Shown: piece by piece, positions 18,521 to 27,436 of the stretch
Layout of the letters: every line of letters begins with the position of its first letter
How positions within the stretch are numbered: the first letter of the stretch is position 1
Assembly (NCBI RefSeq): GCF_000720185.1
Contig: NZ_JOIY01000007.1
Coordinates: 124,001 to 188,000 of the forward strand
Length of the DNA stretch: 64,000 nucleotides
Direction of reading: 5' to 3'
From: Streptomyces sp. NRRL S-340
GTDB lineage: Bacteria > Actinomycetota > Actinomycetes > Streptomycetales > Streptomycetaceae
The notes under the pieces: model-generated
Told to the model about the DNA's origin: nothing
The model's database searches: none
The model's input: the letters and a program-made list of their open reading frames with translations, nothing else
Made by a program: the position numbers and the translations under genes

Positions 18521-21500
18521 ATGATCGAGGGGGTTGCGGTGACCGATGCGGGCGAGCAGGGACAGCCGATCGCTGGGGTGTACGAGAAGCTGATCACCGA
18601 GAGCTTGCACGATGAACTCGGACAGTTGGACGCCCTGGGCTGGAAAGCGATCGACGCAGAGGTCAGTGCCGAGTCGACACCCCATGTGCTGGCCCGCCAC
18701 ATCGCCGAGGAGGTCGCCCGCCGGCTCAACCAACTCCCCGTCCACCAGCAGGTGCCGTTCGCCAACAGGGTCCTGAAATCCGTGGCCGCCGACGACTTTG
18801 CGCCCCGCGATGCCGATCCGATCAGCGCGGTGGTCGAGGGACCACGCCAGTTGCTCGCGCTCGCCCAGCAGGAAGCGCCGGGAGCATACGCGATCCGTCC
18901 GCTCACTCCGTTGTCCGAGACCTCACTGCTCACCAACTCGCCAGAAGACCTCAGCCTGGGTGCCGAGTTGCGTGCGGAACTCGCGACTGCGGACCGCATC
19001 GACCTGCTCTGCGCGTTCGTGAAGTGGTACGGCATAAGAGTGTTGGAGGACGCTCTACGCGCCGCTAGGGAGCGCGGGGTAGAGATACGTGTCATCACGA
19101 CCACGTACATGGGTGCAACGGACCGGCATGCCCTCGACCGCCTTGTCCGCGACTTCGGCGCCACCGTCAAGGTCAACTACGAGACCCGTTCCACGCGCCT
19201 TCACGCCAAGGCATGGTTGTTCCGGCGCAACACCCGTTTCGATACCGCCTACGTCGGCAGCTCCAACCTGTCCCGAGCCGCGTTGCTCGACGGCCTGGAG
19301 TGGAACGTGCGCCTCTCGTCTGTCGCCACCCCTGCGGTACTGGATAAGTTTGAAGCGACGTTCGACGCGTACTGGAACGACGTCGCCTTCGAGACGTACG
19401 ACCCTGACCGGGACAGGGAGCGCCTTGATGGTGCGCTCAACCAGGCGAGCGGGAACACGGTCGCCGCCGATCGGAAGATCAACCTGTCAGGGCTTGAGGT
19501 GCGCCCCTTCCCGCACCAGCAGGACATGCTCGAACGGTTGCGTATCGAGAGGGAGATCCGCGGGAGACACCGCAACCTGCTCGTGGCGGCAACTGGCACG
19601 GGCAAGACCGTCATGGCCGCCATCGATTACCGGAACCTGTGCAAGGCCTCCCCAGAGAGACGACCGAAGCTGCTGTTCGTCGCTCACCGCAAGGAAATCC
19701 TCACGCAGTCCCTGCGCACCTACCAGGAAGTCCTGAACGACGCCTCCTTCGGAGAGCTTCTGCACGCTGGGCAGGAGCCGCGCGAGTGGAACCACGTGTT
19801 CGCCAGCGTGCAGTCACTCAACATCCGGCGGCTGGAGCAGCTGGCCCGTGAGCACTTTGACATCATCGTCATCGATGAGTTCCACCATGCCACCGCCGCC
19901 ACGTACCGAAGGGTGATCGACCACTTCAAGCCGACGGAGCTGCTGGGTCTGACCGCCACTCCGGAACGGATGGACGGGCTCACCGTCCAGGACGAGTTCT
20001 TCGGTGGGCGGATCGCCGCAGAGATGCGTCTGTGGGAGGCACTGGAGAACGACCTGCTGTGCCCCTTCCACTATTTCGGGATCCCGGACGGCACGAACCT
20101 GACGAACCTCGGTTGGCAAAGGGGGGCCTACACCGATCAGGACCTGGACGCCCTGTACACCGGCAACCTCGCCCGCGCGCGGATCGTGGTGAAGCAGATC
20201 GAGGACAAGGTTTCCAACCCGGGAGCAATGCGGGCATTGGGCTTTTGCGTGAGCAAGGCGCACGCCCACTTCATGGCTGACTTCTTCCGCAAGGCCAACT
20301 TGCAGGCCGTCGCCCTGGACAGTGACTCGTCCGCCGAGGTCCGCTCCCAGGCGCTGAGTGATCTGCGTGAGGGAAAGCTGCAAGTGATCTTCTCCGTCGA
20401 CCTCTTCAACGAAGGCCTCGACGTTCCGGATGTCGACACCCTGCTCCTCCTCCGCCCCACCAGTAGCGCCACCATTTTCCTCCAGCAATTGGGTCGGGGG
20501 CTAAGGCGCACTCCGACTAAGCCTGTCCTCACGGTCCTGGACTTCATCGGACAGCATCGCGCCGAGTTCCGTTTCGAGGAGCAGTTCCGCGCTTTGACCA
20601 ACCTGTCGCGCAACCGGCTCATCGAGCACATAGAGCACGACTTTCCTCAACTGCCGTCCGGCTGCCAGATTCTCCTGGAGGGCAAGTCTAAAGAGCTCAT
20701 CCTGAATAATATTCGTTCACAGGTGAACGCCACGGTGAAGACGTTGGCAAATGAGGTGAAGGCCTACAATACGACTCTCCTCGCCGACTACATCCGGGAG
20801 AGCCGCCGGGAGATCAAGGAGCTGTACAAGAGCGACAACTCCTGGACCTCGATCTTGCGCCGTGCGCATCTCATCGAGGAGCCCACCTCCCCTGAAGAAG
20901 CCGCCCTCCTCAAACGCGTCCACGCTTTCCTTCACGTGGACGACCCCGAGCGCGCTGACGCCTATGTTCGCCTACTCCAGGACGATGCTCCCCCGTACGA
21001 AGAACTGGGCGCCTCAGATCAGTCGTACGCCCGCATGCTGTTCTTCAATCTCTGGGACGACGCGGGAAACTTCCAAAGCTTCCAGGAGGGGCTCGCATCG
21101 CTCCGTCACCAGCGACTCTTCCGCGACGAACTCAGGCAAGTACTGTCGTACGTCATCGGGCAAGCTGACCACTTCCCCCTTCCGCTGACCGGCGCTCTGA
21201 GCCAAGTTCCGCTGAAGGTGCACAGTTCTTACAACCGCTCCGAAATCCTCGCAGCACTGGGGGTGGCCCGGTTCGGCGGCCAGATGCCCCGGTCTTGGTC
21301 ACAGGGGGTCCAGTGGGCGGCGGAATTCCAGACCGATGCGCTGTTCATCACCTCAGAGAAGAACGAGAAGGACTTCTCCCCCACGGTTCGCTACAAGGAC
21401 TACGCGATGACCCCGAATCTCTTCCACTGGGAATCGCAGAACGCAACCGGAGAGAATTCACCCACAGGCTTGCGCTACCGGAACCACGTGCAGCGCGGAA

Positions 21501-21685
21501 GTCACGTGCTGCTGTTCCTCCGGCGCTACAAGAACTCGGACATAGGGAAATCACAGCCGTGGATGCTGCTGGGCCCGGCGACCTATGAGGAACACGCAGG
21601 GAGCAAGCCGATGGCGATCAAGTGGCGCCTTGAGCACGATCTTCCAGCCGACGTGTGGACGTACTCGGCGATCAATGCGAGCTGA
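18521..21685 (+). CDS. PLD-like nuclease / DEAD-box helicase / DUF3427 protein
   Basis: 1054 residues from ATG 18521; GTG 18539, six codons later, has a better ribosome site (GAGGGGG). A phospholipase-D-like domain (about 140-290) has one HxK motif, LHAKAW (His228, Lys230), and GSSN at 246-249. A superfamily 2 helicase follows: ATGTGKT 357-363, DEFHH 452-456, TATPER 478-483, QQLGRGLRR 655-663. The C-terminal third (about 700-1054) is DUF3427-like. Such fusions are single-gene candidates for nucleic-acid processing or phage restriction; that role is inference. GC is clearly lower than in flanking genes and codon choice is less biased, suggesting horizontal acquisition. It ends 28 bp from a convergent gene. 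Confidence 0.85.
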   Translation: MIEGVAVTDAGEQGQPIAGVYEKLITESLHDELGQLDALGWKAIDAEVSAESTPHVLARHIAEEVARRLNQLPVHQQVPFANRVLKSVAADDFAPRDADPISAVVEGPRQLLALAQQEAPGAYAIRPLTPLSETSLLTNSPEDLSLGAELRAELATADRIDLLCAFVKWYGIRVLEDALRAARERGVEIRVITTTYMGATDRHALDRLVRDFGATVKVNYETRSTRLHAKAWLFRRNTRFDTAYVGSSNLSRAALLDGLEWNVRLSSVATPAVLDKFEATFDAYWNDVAFETYDPDRDRERLDGALNQASGNTVAADRKINLSGLEVRPFPHQQDMLERLRIEREIRGRHRNLLVAATGTGKTVMAAIDYRNLCKASPERRPKLLFVAHRKEILTQSLRTYQEVLNDASFGELLHAGQEPREWNHVFASVQSLNIRRLEQLAREHFDIIVIDEFHHATAATYRRVIDHFKPTELLGLTATPERMDGLTVQDEFFGGRIAAEMRLWEALENDLLCPFHYFGIPDGTNLTNLGWQRGAYTDQDLDALYTGNLARARIVVKQIEDKVSNPGAMRALGFCVSKAHAHFMADFFRKANLQAVALDSDSSAEVRSQALSDLREGKLQVIFSVDLFNEGLDVPDVDTLLLLRPTSSATIFLQQLGRGLRRTPTKPVLTVLDFIGQHRAEFRFEEQFRALTNLSRNRLIEHIEHDFPQLPSGCQILLEGKSKELILNNIRSQVNATVKTLANEVKAYNTTLLADYIRESRREIKELYKSDNSWTSILRRAHLIEEPTSPEEAALLKRVHAFLHVDDPERADAYVRLLQDDAPPYEELGASDQSYARMLFFNLWDDAGNFQSFQEGLASLRHQRLFRDELRQVLSYVIGQADHFPLPLTGALSQVPLKVHSSYNRSEILAALGVARFGGQMPRSWSQGVQWAAEFQTDALFITSEKNEKDFSPTVRYKDYAMTPNLFHWESQNATGENSPTGLRYRNHVQRGSHVLLFLRRYKNSDIGKSQPWMLLGPATYEEHAGSKPMAIKWRLEHDLPADVWTYSAINAS

Positions 21686-21712
21686 TTCGCGCGAGGCGGG
21701 ATCAACTCGCGG

Positions 21713-22360
21713 TCAGTGGGCCTCGGCTTCGAAGTGAGCCTGGGCCCGCTCCAGCACCTCATCCGGGTCCCTGCCTTGCGCGTCCAGCCAGTGCAGAAGA
21801 TCAGCGATGACGTTGATCGCCGCCTCTTCCGCCACCAGCGCCCCCAGCCGACTGGGCTGGGAAACCGCCGGCACATTCACGGCGTCGACGTAAAGCCCGA
21901 TCACGTTCACGGCCCGTGTCATACGAGGACCGGCCGCCAGTGGATCAACCTGGCCGGTAGGTAAAGCGAACTCGCACCATGTCGCCTTGCGCCCGGTGGT
22001 GAGGTCGACGCCCCAGCGGTCGGTGACGGCATCGACGAGAGCCATACCGCGCCCGCCCTCGGCGTCCGAGCTCGCCTCAATCAGGACCGGAAGAGCGCGG
22101 GGGTCGGGGTCGTGCACCTCGATGCGCAAGCGGCCGTCGCTCGCACGAACCGCCAGTGTGGCGGGGGTTCCAGACCCCACATGCTTGATGACGTTGGCGA
22201 CGAGCTCGGTGACGCACAGCTGAGCGGATTCACTCACTGCCTCGAGCCCCCACAGCTCCAACTGGAGTTGCAAGAGCCGCCGCAGCCCGGCGACTCCCTC
22301 GGCCTCAGCCTGGAACCTCCGTTCCCACATCCGTGATGGCACACAACCTGTGCAATCCAT
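21713..22360 (-). CDS. RsbW-like ATP-binding (anti-sigma/regulatory) protein
   Basis: 215 residues from ATG 22360; GTG 22372 is an alternative start. HATPase_c features: the N-box is VTELVANVIKHVG, the G1-box region is DAEGGRGMALVDAVTDRWGV, and the ending is the ATP-lid-type KATWCEFALP. The domain (about 10-140) resembles the serine-kinase anti-sigma class. A C-terminal helical extension of about 75 residues is less usual. It is divergent from an XRE regulator followed by DUF397, the combination seen in WhiJ/AbaA-type developmental cassettes of Streptomyces. Confidence 0.8.
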   Translation of the reverse strand: MDCTGCVPSRMWERRFQAEAEGVAGLRRLLQLQLELWGLEAVSESAQLCVTELVANVIKHVGSGTPATLAVRASDGRLRIEVHDPDPRALPVLIEASSDAEGGRGMALVDAVTDRWGVDLTTGRKATWCEFALPTGQVDPLAAGPRMTRAVNVIGLYVDAVNVPAVSQPSRLGALVAEEAAINVIADLLHWLDAQGRDPDEVLERAQAHFEAEAH

Positions 22361-22571
22361 GACGTACCCCACTCCCTCGCCCGCACCGCCATGCTCACTG
22401 CGTGTAGTAGCCCTGCGAACACCAAGAGTTGCAGTGAGAGTTTCAAAATGGAAGTCTCACCTGCTGTCTTAGGGAGCACGGCCGCTCGCAATGCGCCCCG
22501 GCGCACACCACCTTGCCGTTCCTCCTAGGAGACGGGGACGATCTACCGCACCGAGAGGAAGGCCGCACGGC

Positions 22572-23417
22572 ATGGCAGTTGGACCCACCACACGCAGGCG
22601 CCAGTTGGGAGCCGATCTGCGTCGCCTACGCGATGCGAAGGGGCTGACGCTGGAGGAGGCCGGAGCACGCGTCGGCATCTCGAAAGCGACTCTCAGTCGC
22701 TACGAGACAAAGGAAGGGACGGTGAAGTGGCCGGCCGTTGACGCCCTGTGCCGCGAGTACGGCGCCACCGACGAGGAACGCCTGGCACTCGTCGAGCTGG
22801 CTAAGGGCGCCAAGATTCAGGGGTGGTGGCGCTCCCTCGCTGACCCCATCCCCGAGTCCATGAATCTCATGCTCACCCTCGAAGACGAAGTCGTCCGCGA
22901 GGATCACTACGCCTGCATGTACATTCCAGGTCTGCTCCAAACCCGGGCGTACGCCGAGGCGGTGCACCGCGCCTCGGAAGTGAGATGCCCAGAGCGCGAG
23001 GTGCAGCACATGGTCGACATCCGCATGAAGCGCCAGGAGTTGCTGGATCGCGCGGAGCCACCGCGCCTGTGGTGTGTGATCGACGAGGCGGCCATCCGAC
23101 GGTTGGTCGGCGGCCGGGAGGTCATGCGAGAGCAATTGCGCCACCTGCTCGACGTAGCCGAACGGCCTTACGTCACCATCCAAATGCTGCCGTTCGCACG
23201 CGGCGCGCATGCTGCGGCCGTCGGTAGCTTCGCTGTCCTGCGCGGACAGACGGAGGAACTCGACGTGGTGTACGTGGACCTCATCGGCGGCGGCCTCTTC
23301 ATGGAAAAGCGTCAGGAACTGGATCGCTACAAGACCGCGTTCGAGTACCTCAATGCCCAAGCCATGGACTTGGAGTCCTCAGTCGAGCTCATCGAGCAGG
23401 TCAGAAGGGAACTTTGA
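22572..23417 (+). CDS. WhiJ-like XRE family transcriptional regulator
   Basis: 281 residues from ATG 22572. The N-terminal HTH (about 10-65) reads LGADLRRLRDAKGLTLEEAGARVGISKATLSRYE. The remainder is the DUF5753 effector region (EDHYACMYIPGLLQTRAYAEAV ... AERPYVTIQMLPFARGAHAA ... YVDLIGGGLFMEKRQELDRY). Its stop overlaps the next start (TGATG), so it is coupled to the DUF397 protein. Paralogues such as WhiJ control development and antibiotic production, often through pairing with their cognate small DUF397 protein. Targets of this copy are unknown. Confidence 0.87.
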   Translation: MAVGPTTRRRQLGADLRRLRDAKGLTLEEAGARVGISKATLSRYETKEGTVKWPAVDALCREYGATDEERLALVELAKGAKIQGWWRSLADPIPESMNLMLTLEDEVVREDHYACMYIPGLLQTRAYAEAVHRASEVRCPEREVQHMVDIRMKRQELLDRAEPPRLWCVIDEAAIRRLVGGREVMREQLRHLLDVAERPYVTIQMLPFARGAHAAAVGSFAVLRGQTEELDVVYVDLIGGGLFMEKRQELDRYKTAFEYLNAQAMDLESSVELIEQVRREL

Positions 23418-23620
23418 TGGCGGCATCGCCGGAAGCACGCTGGTTCAAGTCCTCTTACAGCGGTGGAAGCGGCACCGAATGTGTTGAGTGCGCGTACGCC
23501 ACCGAGGGCATACGCATACGCGACTCAAAGGACAACGAAAGACGGCCCATCCAGACTCAGCAAGCGGCCTGGGACGCCTTCGTCCGGGCCGTCGGGAGCG
23601 GTGGCCTGACGCGCCGTTGA
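23417..23620 (+). CDS. DUF397 domain protein, partner of the XRE regulator
   Basis: 67 residues from ATG 23417, overlapping the upstream stop (TGATG). The signature FKSSYSGGSGTECVECA followed by IRIRDSKDN and AWDAFVRAV defines DUF397. Family members sit next to WhiJ-type regulators and are thought to modulate them, toxin-antitoxin-like in some reports. It closes the low-GC island; the sequence downstream returns to very high GC. Confidence 0.88.
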   Translation: MAASPEARWFKSSYSGGSGTECVECAYATEGIRIRDSKDNERRPIQTQQAAWDAFVRAVGSGGLTRR

Positions 23621-23738
23621 CCGTACGCCTCGGGCACGTAAGCGCGCTCTCCACTGTGCTGGATTACCACCTCTCGCGGAGTCGGCCCTGCTCCTAGCCA
23701 CTGCCGTATTGCACGACGGTGATAGGGCCGACTCGGCT

Positions 23739-24170
23739 TCAGCGGTCCGGCGAAGGGTTCGGGCGCGGCGGCCTGCCCGCAGTGGCCCGGGTGAGCCGGA
23801 ACGTCTCCGCCATCGCCGTGTTCGCGATGACGAGGACCGCCATCGTGACGGCCGCCGCCGGGTGGCCCGCGCCGTACACCGCCGCCGCGCCGCCGCCGAG
23901 AACCAGGGTCTTGACGAGGAGGACCCAGGGGAGGCCGGGGCGCAGGCGGGCTTTGGGGGCGGCGAAGAGGGACCACAGGGTGATGGCGAGGGCGGGGGCG
24001 CCGAGGCCCAGGAGGAACGGCGTGGCACCCTCGCCGGTGCGGAAGCCCCACCAGGCCAGGGCCGCCAGGGCGGCCAGTTCGAGGAGGAAGGCCAGGAGTT
24101 CGTTGGCCGCGTACCAGGGGCGCAGGCCGGCCGGTGCGGCCGCCGTCCGGGCAGAGTCGTTCCGCGCCAT
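23739..24170 (-). CDS. YrdB family membrane protein (DUF2568)
   Basis: 143 residues from ATG 24170. Four hydrophobic segments are visible, beginning LRPWYAANELLAFLLELAALAALAWWGF. The motif ALAITLWSLFAAPKAR is characteristic of DUF2568 proteins. An inner-membrane location is clear; function is unknown for the family. Single gene, with about 190 bp of unremarkable spacer on its upstream side. Confidence 0.78.
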   Translation of the reverse strand: MARNDSARTAAAPAGLRPWYAANELLAFLLELAALAALAWWGFRTGEGATPFLLGLGAPALAITLWSLFAAPKARLRPGLPWVLLVKTLVLGGGAAAVYGAGHPAAAVTMAVLVIANTAMAETFRLTRATAGRPPRPNPSPDR

Positions 24171-24364
24171 GCTGTCAGTCCCCCCTCGCGCGGCGATCCT
24201 CCGTCCCGGCGGGCCGCCCGGGGACTGAGCATGGCACGGCGGGCGTCGCGGGTCACCGTCGGAACTTCCGCACCGGCGGACGAGGGGACCCCGGCCGCCT
24301 CTCGCCGGGCTTGCGAGGCGATGGGCAGGTCACGTTTCTCGACGCTCTCGCCAATCCGTCCGGA

Positions 24365-24853
24365 TCATCCCCTCCGGGGCGCCGGCGGGCGGGGGCCGGA
24401 CAGTTCTGCGCGGCCGAACAGCAGGGCGTAGCCCGGGGGGAGTTGGGTCAGGATGTCCGTCAGGACGGGTGGGGGCAGGAGGTCGGCCAGGACGGTGAGG
24501 ACCGTGCCCGTGTCCCAGCGGGCTGTCGCCGGGGTGGAGTTGTCGATGCGGGACGCCACCGATTCGACGAACTCGCGGGCCGTCAGGGGGCGGATGACCG
24601 GGATCTGGGCGGCCACCACCCTGGCCGCCTCCTCGGGCAGGGCGCGGGCCAGGGCGACGCGTTCGTCGCCGGTCACGTGGGTGCCGAGGGCGGACAGGAC
24701 GGTGCGGGTGACGCCTTCCGCCTGCGCTCTCGTCGTGTATCCGCCCGCTTCGCGTACGCGTTCGATCAGGGTCTGCCAGGGGCGGGACGTGGAGGCGGAG
24801 TCCGCCTCCGTCGGGGTCGTCATGGTCCGGATGGGTGCCGCCGGCGCGGTCAT
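24365..24853 (-). CDS. DUF2267 domain protein
   Basis: 162 residues from ATG 24853. The body from about residue 25 (PWQTLIERVREAGGYTTRAQAEGVTRTVLSALGTHVTGDERVALARALPEE) matches the all-helical DUF2267, here with one full copy and a degraded second (LTAREFVESVASRI). Proteins of this type are often encoded near Hsp20 or other stress genes in actinobacteria, as here (Hsp20 is 146 bp upstream on the same strand). Soluble; molecular role unknown. Confidence 0.72.
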   Translation of the reverse strand: MTAPAAPIRTMTTPTEADSASTSRPWQTLIERVREAGGYTTRAQAEGVTRTVLSALGTHVTGDERVALARALPEEAARVVAAQIPVIRPLTAREFVESVASRIDNSTPATARWDTGTVLTVLADLLPPPVLTDILTQLPPGYALLFGRAELSGPRPPAPRRG

Positions 24854-24999
24854 CGTGTGGGGCCTCCTCCGCGTGGGTTGGCTCGCCGGGGTGGTGCGTG
24901 GCCGCGTCCCGTGAGCGGGACACGGGCTCACGGGACGCTCTTCTCACAGGGTCCGTCCGGCCAGTGGTGGCCGGGGTGGGCCGGGCCGAGGGCGGCTCT

Positions 25000-25419
25000 T
25001 CAGCCGCTCAGCTGGCGGCGTTCGCTGCCGCCGGTGATCTGGATCTTGCGCGGCTTGGCCTGCTCGGCCACCGGGATGCGCAGCGTGAGGACGCCGGCCT
25101 CGTACGACGCGTCGATGCGTTCCGTGTCGAGGGTCTCGCCGAGGAACAGCTGGCGGGTGAAGGTGCCCGTGGGGCGTTCGGCGACGATCATCTCCGCGCC
25201 CTCGGCGGCCGGGGACTTCCGCTCGGCGTGGACGTTGAGCACGTTCCGTTCGACGTCGAGGTCGATGGTCTCGGGGTCGACCCCGGGGAGGTCGAAGTGG
25301 ACGATGAAGTCGTCCCCCGACCGGTAGGCGTCCATGGCCATGGTGCCGGGGCGGGCGGGGCCGAAGACCTGCTGCGCGAGACGGTCGAATTCGCGGAAGG
25401 GATCCGAGCGCATGAGCAT
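25000..25419 (-). CDS. Hsp20/alpha-crystallin family small heat-shock protein
   Basis: 139 residues from ATG 25419 (GTG 25422 in frame), with AGGAG 9 nt upstream. N-terminal [17 protein letters not shown], then the alpha-crystallin domain (about 38-130) with [26 protein letters not shown] and the closing strand [18 protein letters not shown] carrying the L-R-I variant of the IXI motif region. An ATP-independent holdase that binds unfolding proteins in the cytosol. A promoter with a consensus-like -10 and -35 lies just upstream, and the leader is unusually AT-rich for this genome. Confidence 0.92.
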   Translation of the reverse strand: MLMRSDPFREFDRLAQQVFGPARPGTMAMDAYRSGDDFIVHFDLPGVDPETIDLDVERNVLNVHAERKSPAAEGAEMIVAERPTGTFTRQLFLGETLDTERIDASYEAGVLTLRIPVAEQAKPRKIQITGGSERRQLSG

Positions 25420-25469
25420 CACAGGTCACTCCTTTCCTGTGGCACTGGGTGCGATGCCCTACGTCTCTT

Positions 25470-25498
25470 TATATAACTCGCCGGACTAAAGTTGACAA
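25470..25498 (-). promoter_or_regulatory. Sigma-70-type promoter of the Hsp20 gene
   Basis: On the minus strand: -35 TTGTCA (25493-25498), 17-bp spacer, -10 TATATA (25470-25475). This near-consensus vegetative promoter is rare in such GC-rich DNA. It lies about 50 bp before the Hsp20 start. No HAIR or CIRCE element is evident. Confidence 0.7.
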
Positions 25499-25506
25499 GC
25501 CTCGAC

Positions 25507-26439
25507 TCAGGTCAGGAACGCGCTGACCGCCTCGTACAGGGCTTCCGGCTGGTCCAGGTGGACGTCGTGGCCCGCGCCGGGGACCGTCAGCGGTGTCGTG
25601 CCGTGCGGGCGGCGGGCGTGCATCTCGGTGAACTCCGCCTCGCGCATCGTGCCGTCGGCGCCCCTGACGACCAGCACGGGGCAGGTGACGGCCTCCCACT
25701 CCCGCCAGTGGTCGCGGCGCGCCAGTTCGGTGATCGAGGACACCATCACGTCCCGGTCGGCCTTCGGCCACCAGCCGTCCGCACGCTCCTCCAGGCTCCG
25801 TGCCCAGACCTCGTGCCCGAAGAAGCGGGCGGCCGCCCCGGCGGTGGGGAAGGGGACCGGCCAGGAGTCCAGCCACGCGGCGATCCGGCCGGGGAGGTCC
25901 GCGGGCGCCATCGCGGGCCCCGCCTCGACGAGGATCAGGGACTTCACCAGGTCGGGGCGTGCGGCGGCGAGGAGCAGTGCGGTGTGGCCGCCGAAGGACT
26001 GGCCGACGAGCACGGCCGGGGCGAGGGCGCGGTCCTCGATCAGCGCCGCCGCATCCCCCACGTACGCCTGCCGGGACACGTCCCCGGGGCGGCGCGTGCT
26101 GTCGCCGTGGCCGCGGGCGTCGTACGCCACCACGCGGTGGCCGTCCGCCCGCAGGCGCCCGGCCAGGTCGTCCCATTCACCCCTGTGACCCGCCAGGCCG
26201 TGCAGGAGGAGTACGGACTTGCGGGGCGCCGACGGGTGCGGGGACTGCGGGGACCGTGGCCTGCGGGCCTCGGCGGTGCGGGAGTCGGAGCTGCGGGACC
26301 CGGGCGTACGGGGCCCGGGCGGGTGGCCCTGGGGGGCGTGGTCCTCGTAGGCGATGTGCGTGCCGTCCGGACGTGCCAGGCGGCCCTGGCGCGGGCGTGG
26401 GGTGCGGTGGGGCATCGGTCGTATCGGTTCACCAGGCAC
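25507..26439 (-). CDS. Alpha/beta fold hydrolase
   Basis: 310 residues from GTG 26439, which has GGGAGG 7 nt upstream; ATG 26415 lacks such a site. After a Pro/Arg-rich insertion at about 40-72 the fold begins VLLLHGLAGHRGEWDDLAGRL. The nucleophile elbow is VGQSFGG, the acid region is VLVVRGADG and the catalytic His is in GAGHDVHLDQPEAL. Probably a cytosolic esterase, lipase or related hydrolase; substrate unknown. The Ser/Arg/Pro insertion in the lead strand is encoded by a GC-rich repeat-like stretch. Confidence 0.85.
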   Translation of the reverse strand: MPGEPIRPMPHRTPRPRQGRLARPDGTHIAYEDHAPQGHPPGPRTPGSRSSDSRTAEARRPRSPQSPHPSAPRKSVLLLHGLAGHRGEWDDLAGRLRADGHRVVAYDARGHGDSTRRPGDVSRQAYVGDAAALIEDRALAPAVLVGQSFGGHTALLLAAARPDLVKSLILVEAGPAMAPADLPGRIAAWLDSWPVPFPTAGAAARFFGHEVWARSLEERADGWWPKADRDVMVSSITELARRDHWREWEAVTCPVLVVRGADGTMREAEFTEMHARRPHGTTPLTVPGAGHDVHLDQPEALYEAVSAFLT

Positions 26440-26875
26440 CGCTCGTCCTCCCGGGGCAGATCACCGTTCGAATCCGGTCACGGACCACGGCCGGCCGGCC
26501 CCGGTCGTCCGGCGGCGGCCGTCGGGCCGACGCCGCTCGTCTCCGCATTCTCCTCGGCCGCCGGCGAGGGGCGCGGCCCTCACCGGACTCTCGGAGGGCG
26601 GGAACCGCGGTCCCGGGAGCGGGCGCCGGCCCCCGCGGACCGCCGTCCGGCCCGAGTTACCACCTGGGTTGCAGGAGCCGAGTCCGGCTACCGCTGTGGT
26701 TGCAGGAGGTTCAACCCTGTGCGGGACGTCGGCCGTACGGGCCGGACAGTACGTTCGGGTTCGGCCGGCGGCGGGGCCGACGGTGGGTCACCACCGCCCG
26801 TGAGGTCACAGATCTGGTCAACGGCCCCGCACGCGCACCGGGACGTCATCGGATCGGAAAAAGAGGGGGAACACC
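26440..26875. other. Intergenic region with two direct repeats, no gene seen
   Basis: About 436 bp between two divergent genes. GGTTGCAGGAG occurs twice at about 26668 and 26697, 29 bp apart. A T-loop-like GTTCGAATCC lies at 26464-26473, but no tRNA folds around it. The region should hold the promoters of the alpha/beta hydrolase and of the peptidoglycan-binding protein. Confidence 0.4.
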
Positions 26876-27289
26876 GTGTTCTTTCGTCCGTCGCGCTCGA
26901 TCCTCGCGAGCGCCCTCGCCACCACGGCACTGCTCGGCGCGGTCACGGCCGTCACGCCCGCCGCCCACGCCGCCTCCTTCTCCACGCAGGCGTACACCTG
27001 TCACATGTCCTACTCGGGCGGCAGGGCGTACGCGGGGCACTACAGCGGCAACACCGTCGTGCCGACGAGGACCTCGGTGTCCCAGGCGGGCGCGGAGGCC
27101 CAGTGCCTGCTCAAGAACTACGGCGCCGGCGCGGTCGACGGCATATTCGGCGCCCGGTCGCAGGCCGCCATGCGCAACGCGCAGGAGGACATCAACGACT
27201 GGTACGGCCACAAGGTGACCGTGGACGGCATGCCCGGCCCCTCGTCCTGGCCCTGGCTGCGCAAGCTCATCTCCGACCAGCACCTGTGA
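26876..27289 (+). CDS. Secreted peptidoglycan-binding domain protein
   Basis: 137 residues from GTG 26876. Sec signal peptide (ILASALATTALLGAVTAVTPAAHA, cleavage after AHA, about residue 32). The mature part has two cysteines (YTCHM and AQCLLKNYG) that can form a disulfide, and a PG_binding_1-like repeat (AQCLLKNYGAGAVDGIFGARSQAAMRNAQED). Likely binds cell wall outside the membrane; no catalytic domain is present. Single gene with its own promoter region upstream. Confidence 0.8.
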   Translation: MFFRPSRSILASALATTALLGAVTAVTPAAHAASFSTQAYTCHMSYSGGRAYAGHYSGNTVVPTRTSVSQAGAEAQCLLKNYGAGAVDGIFGARSQAAMRNAQEDINDWYGHKVTVDGMPGPSSWPWLRKLISDQHL

Positions 27290-27436
27290 GGCGGACGCAC
27301 TCCCGCGCGGTGACTCGCCGCCGGGGCCGGGGCCCAGTGGTGCGCCCGGCCCCGGCCCCCCGCGGGCGCGGTACGGGGGGCACGCCAGAGGGCCTTCCGC
27401 GGTGGGACCGTGCCGACGGTGTCCGCCGGCCCCGGG

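Noticed and set aside
18521..21685. Assignment of the helicase to a complete DISARM or BREX system
   Set aside because: No methyltransferase, PglZ/PglX-type or other defence genes lie beside it, so only a single-gene candidate can be claimed.
26464..26473. GTTCGAATCC, resembling a tRNA T-loop
   Set aside because: No acceptor stem, anticodon arm or D-arm folds around it, and the flanking T-stem would be mispaired.
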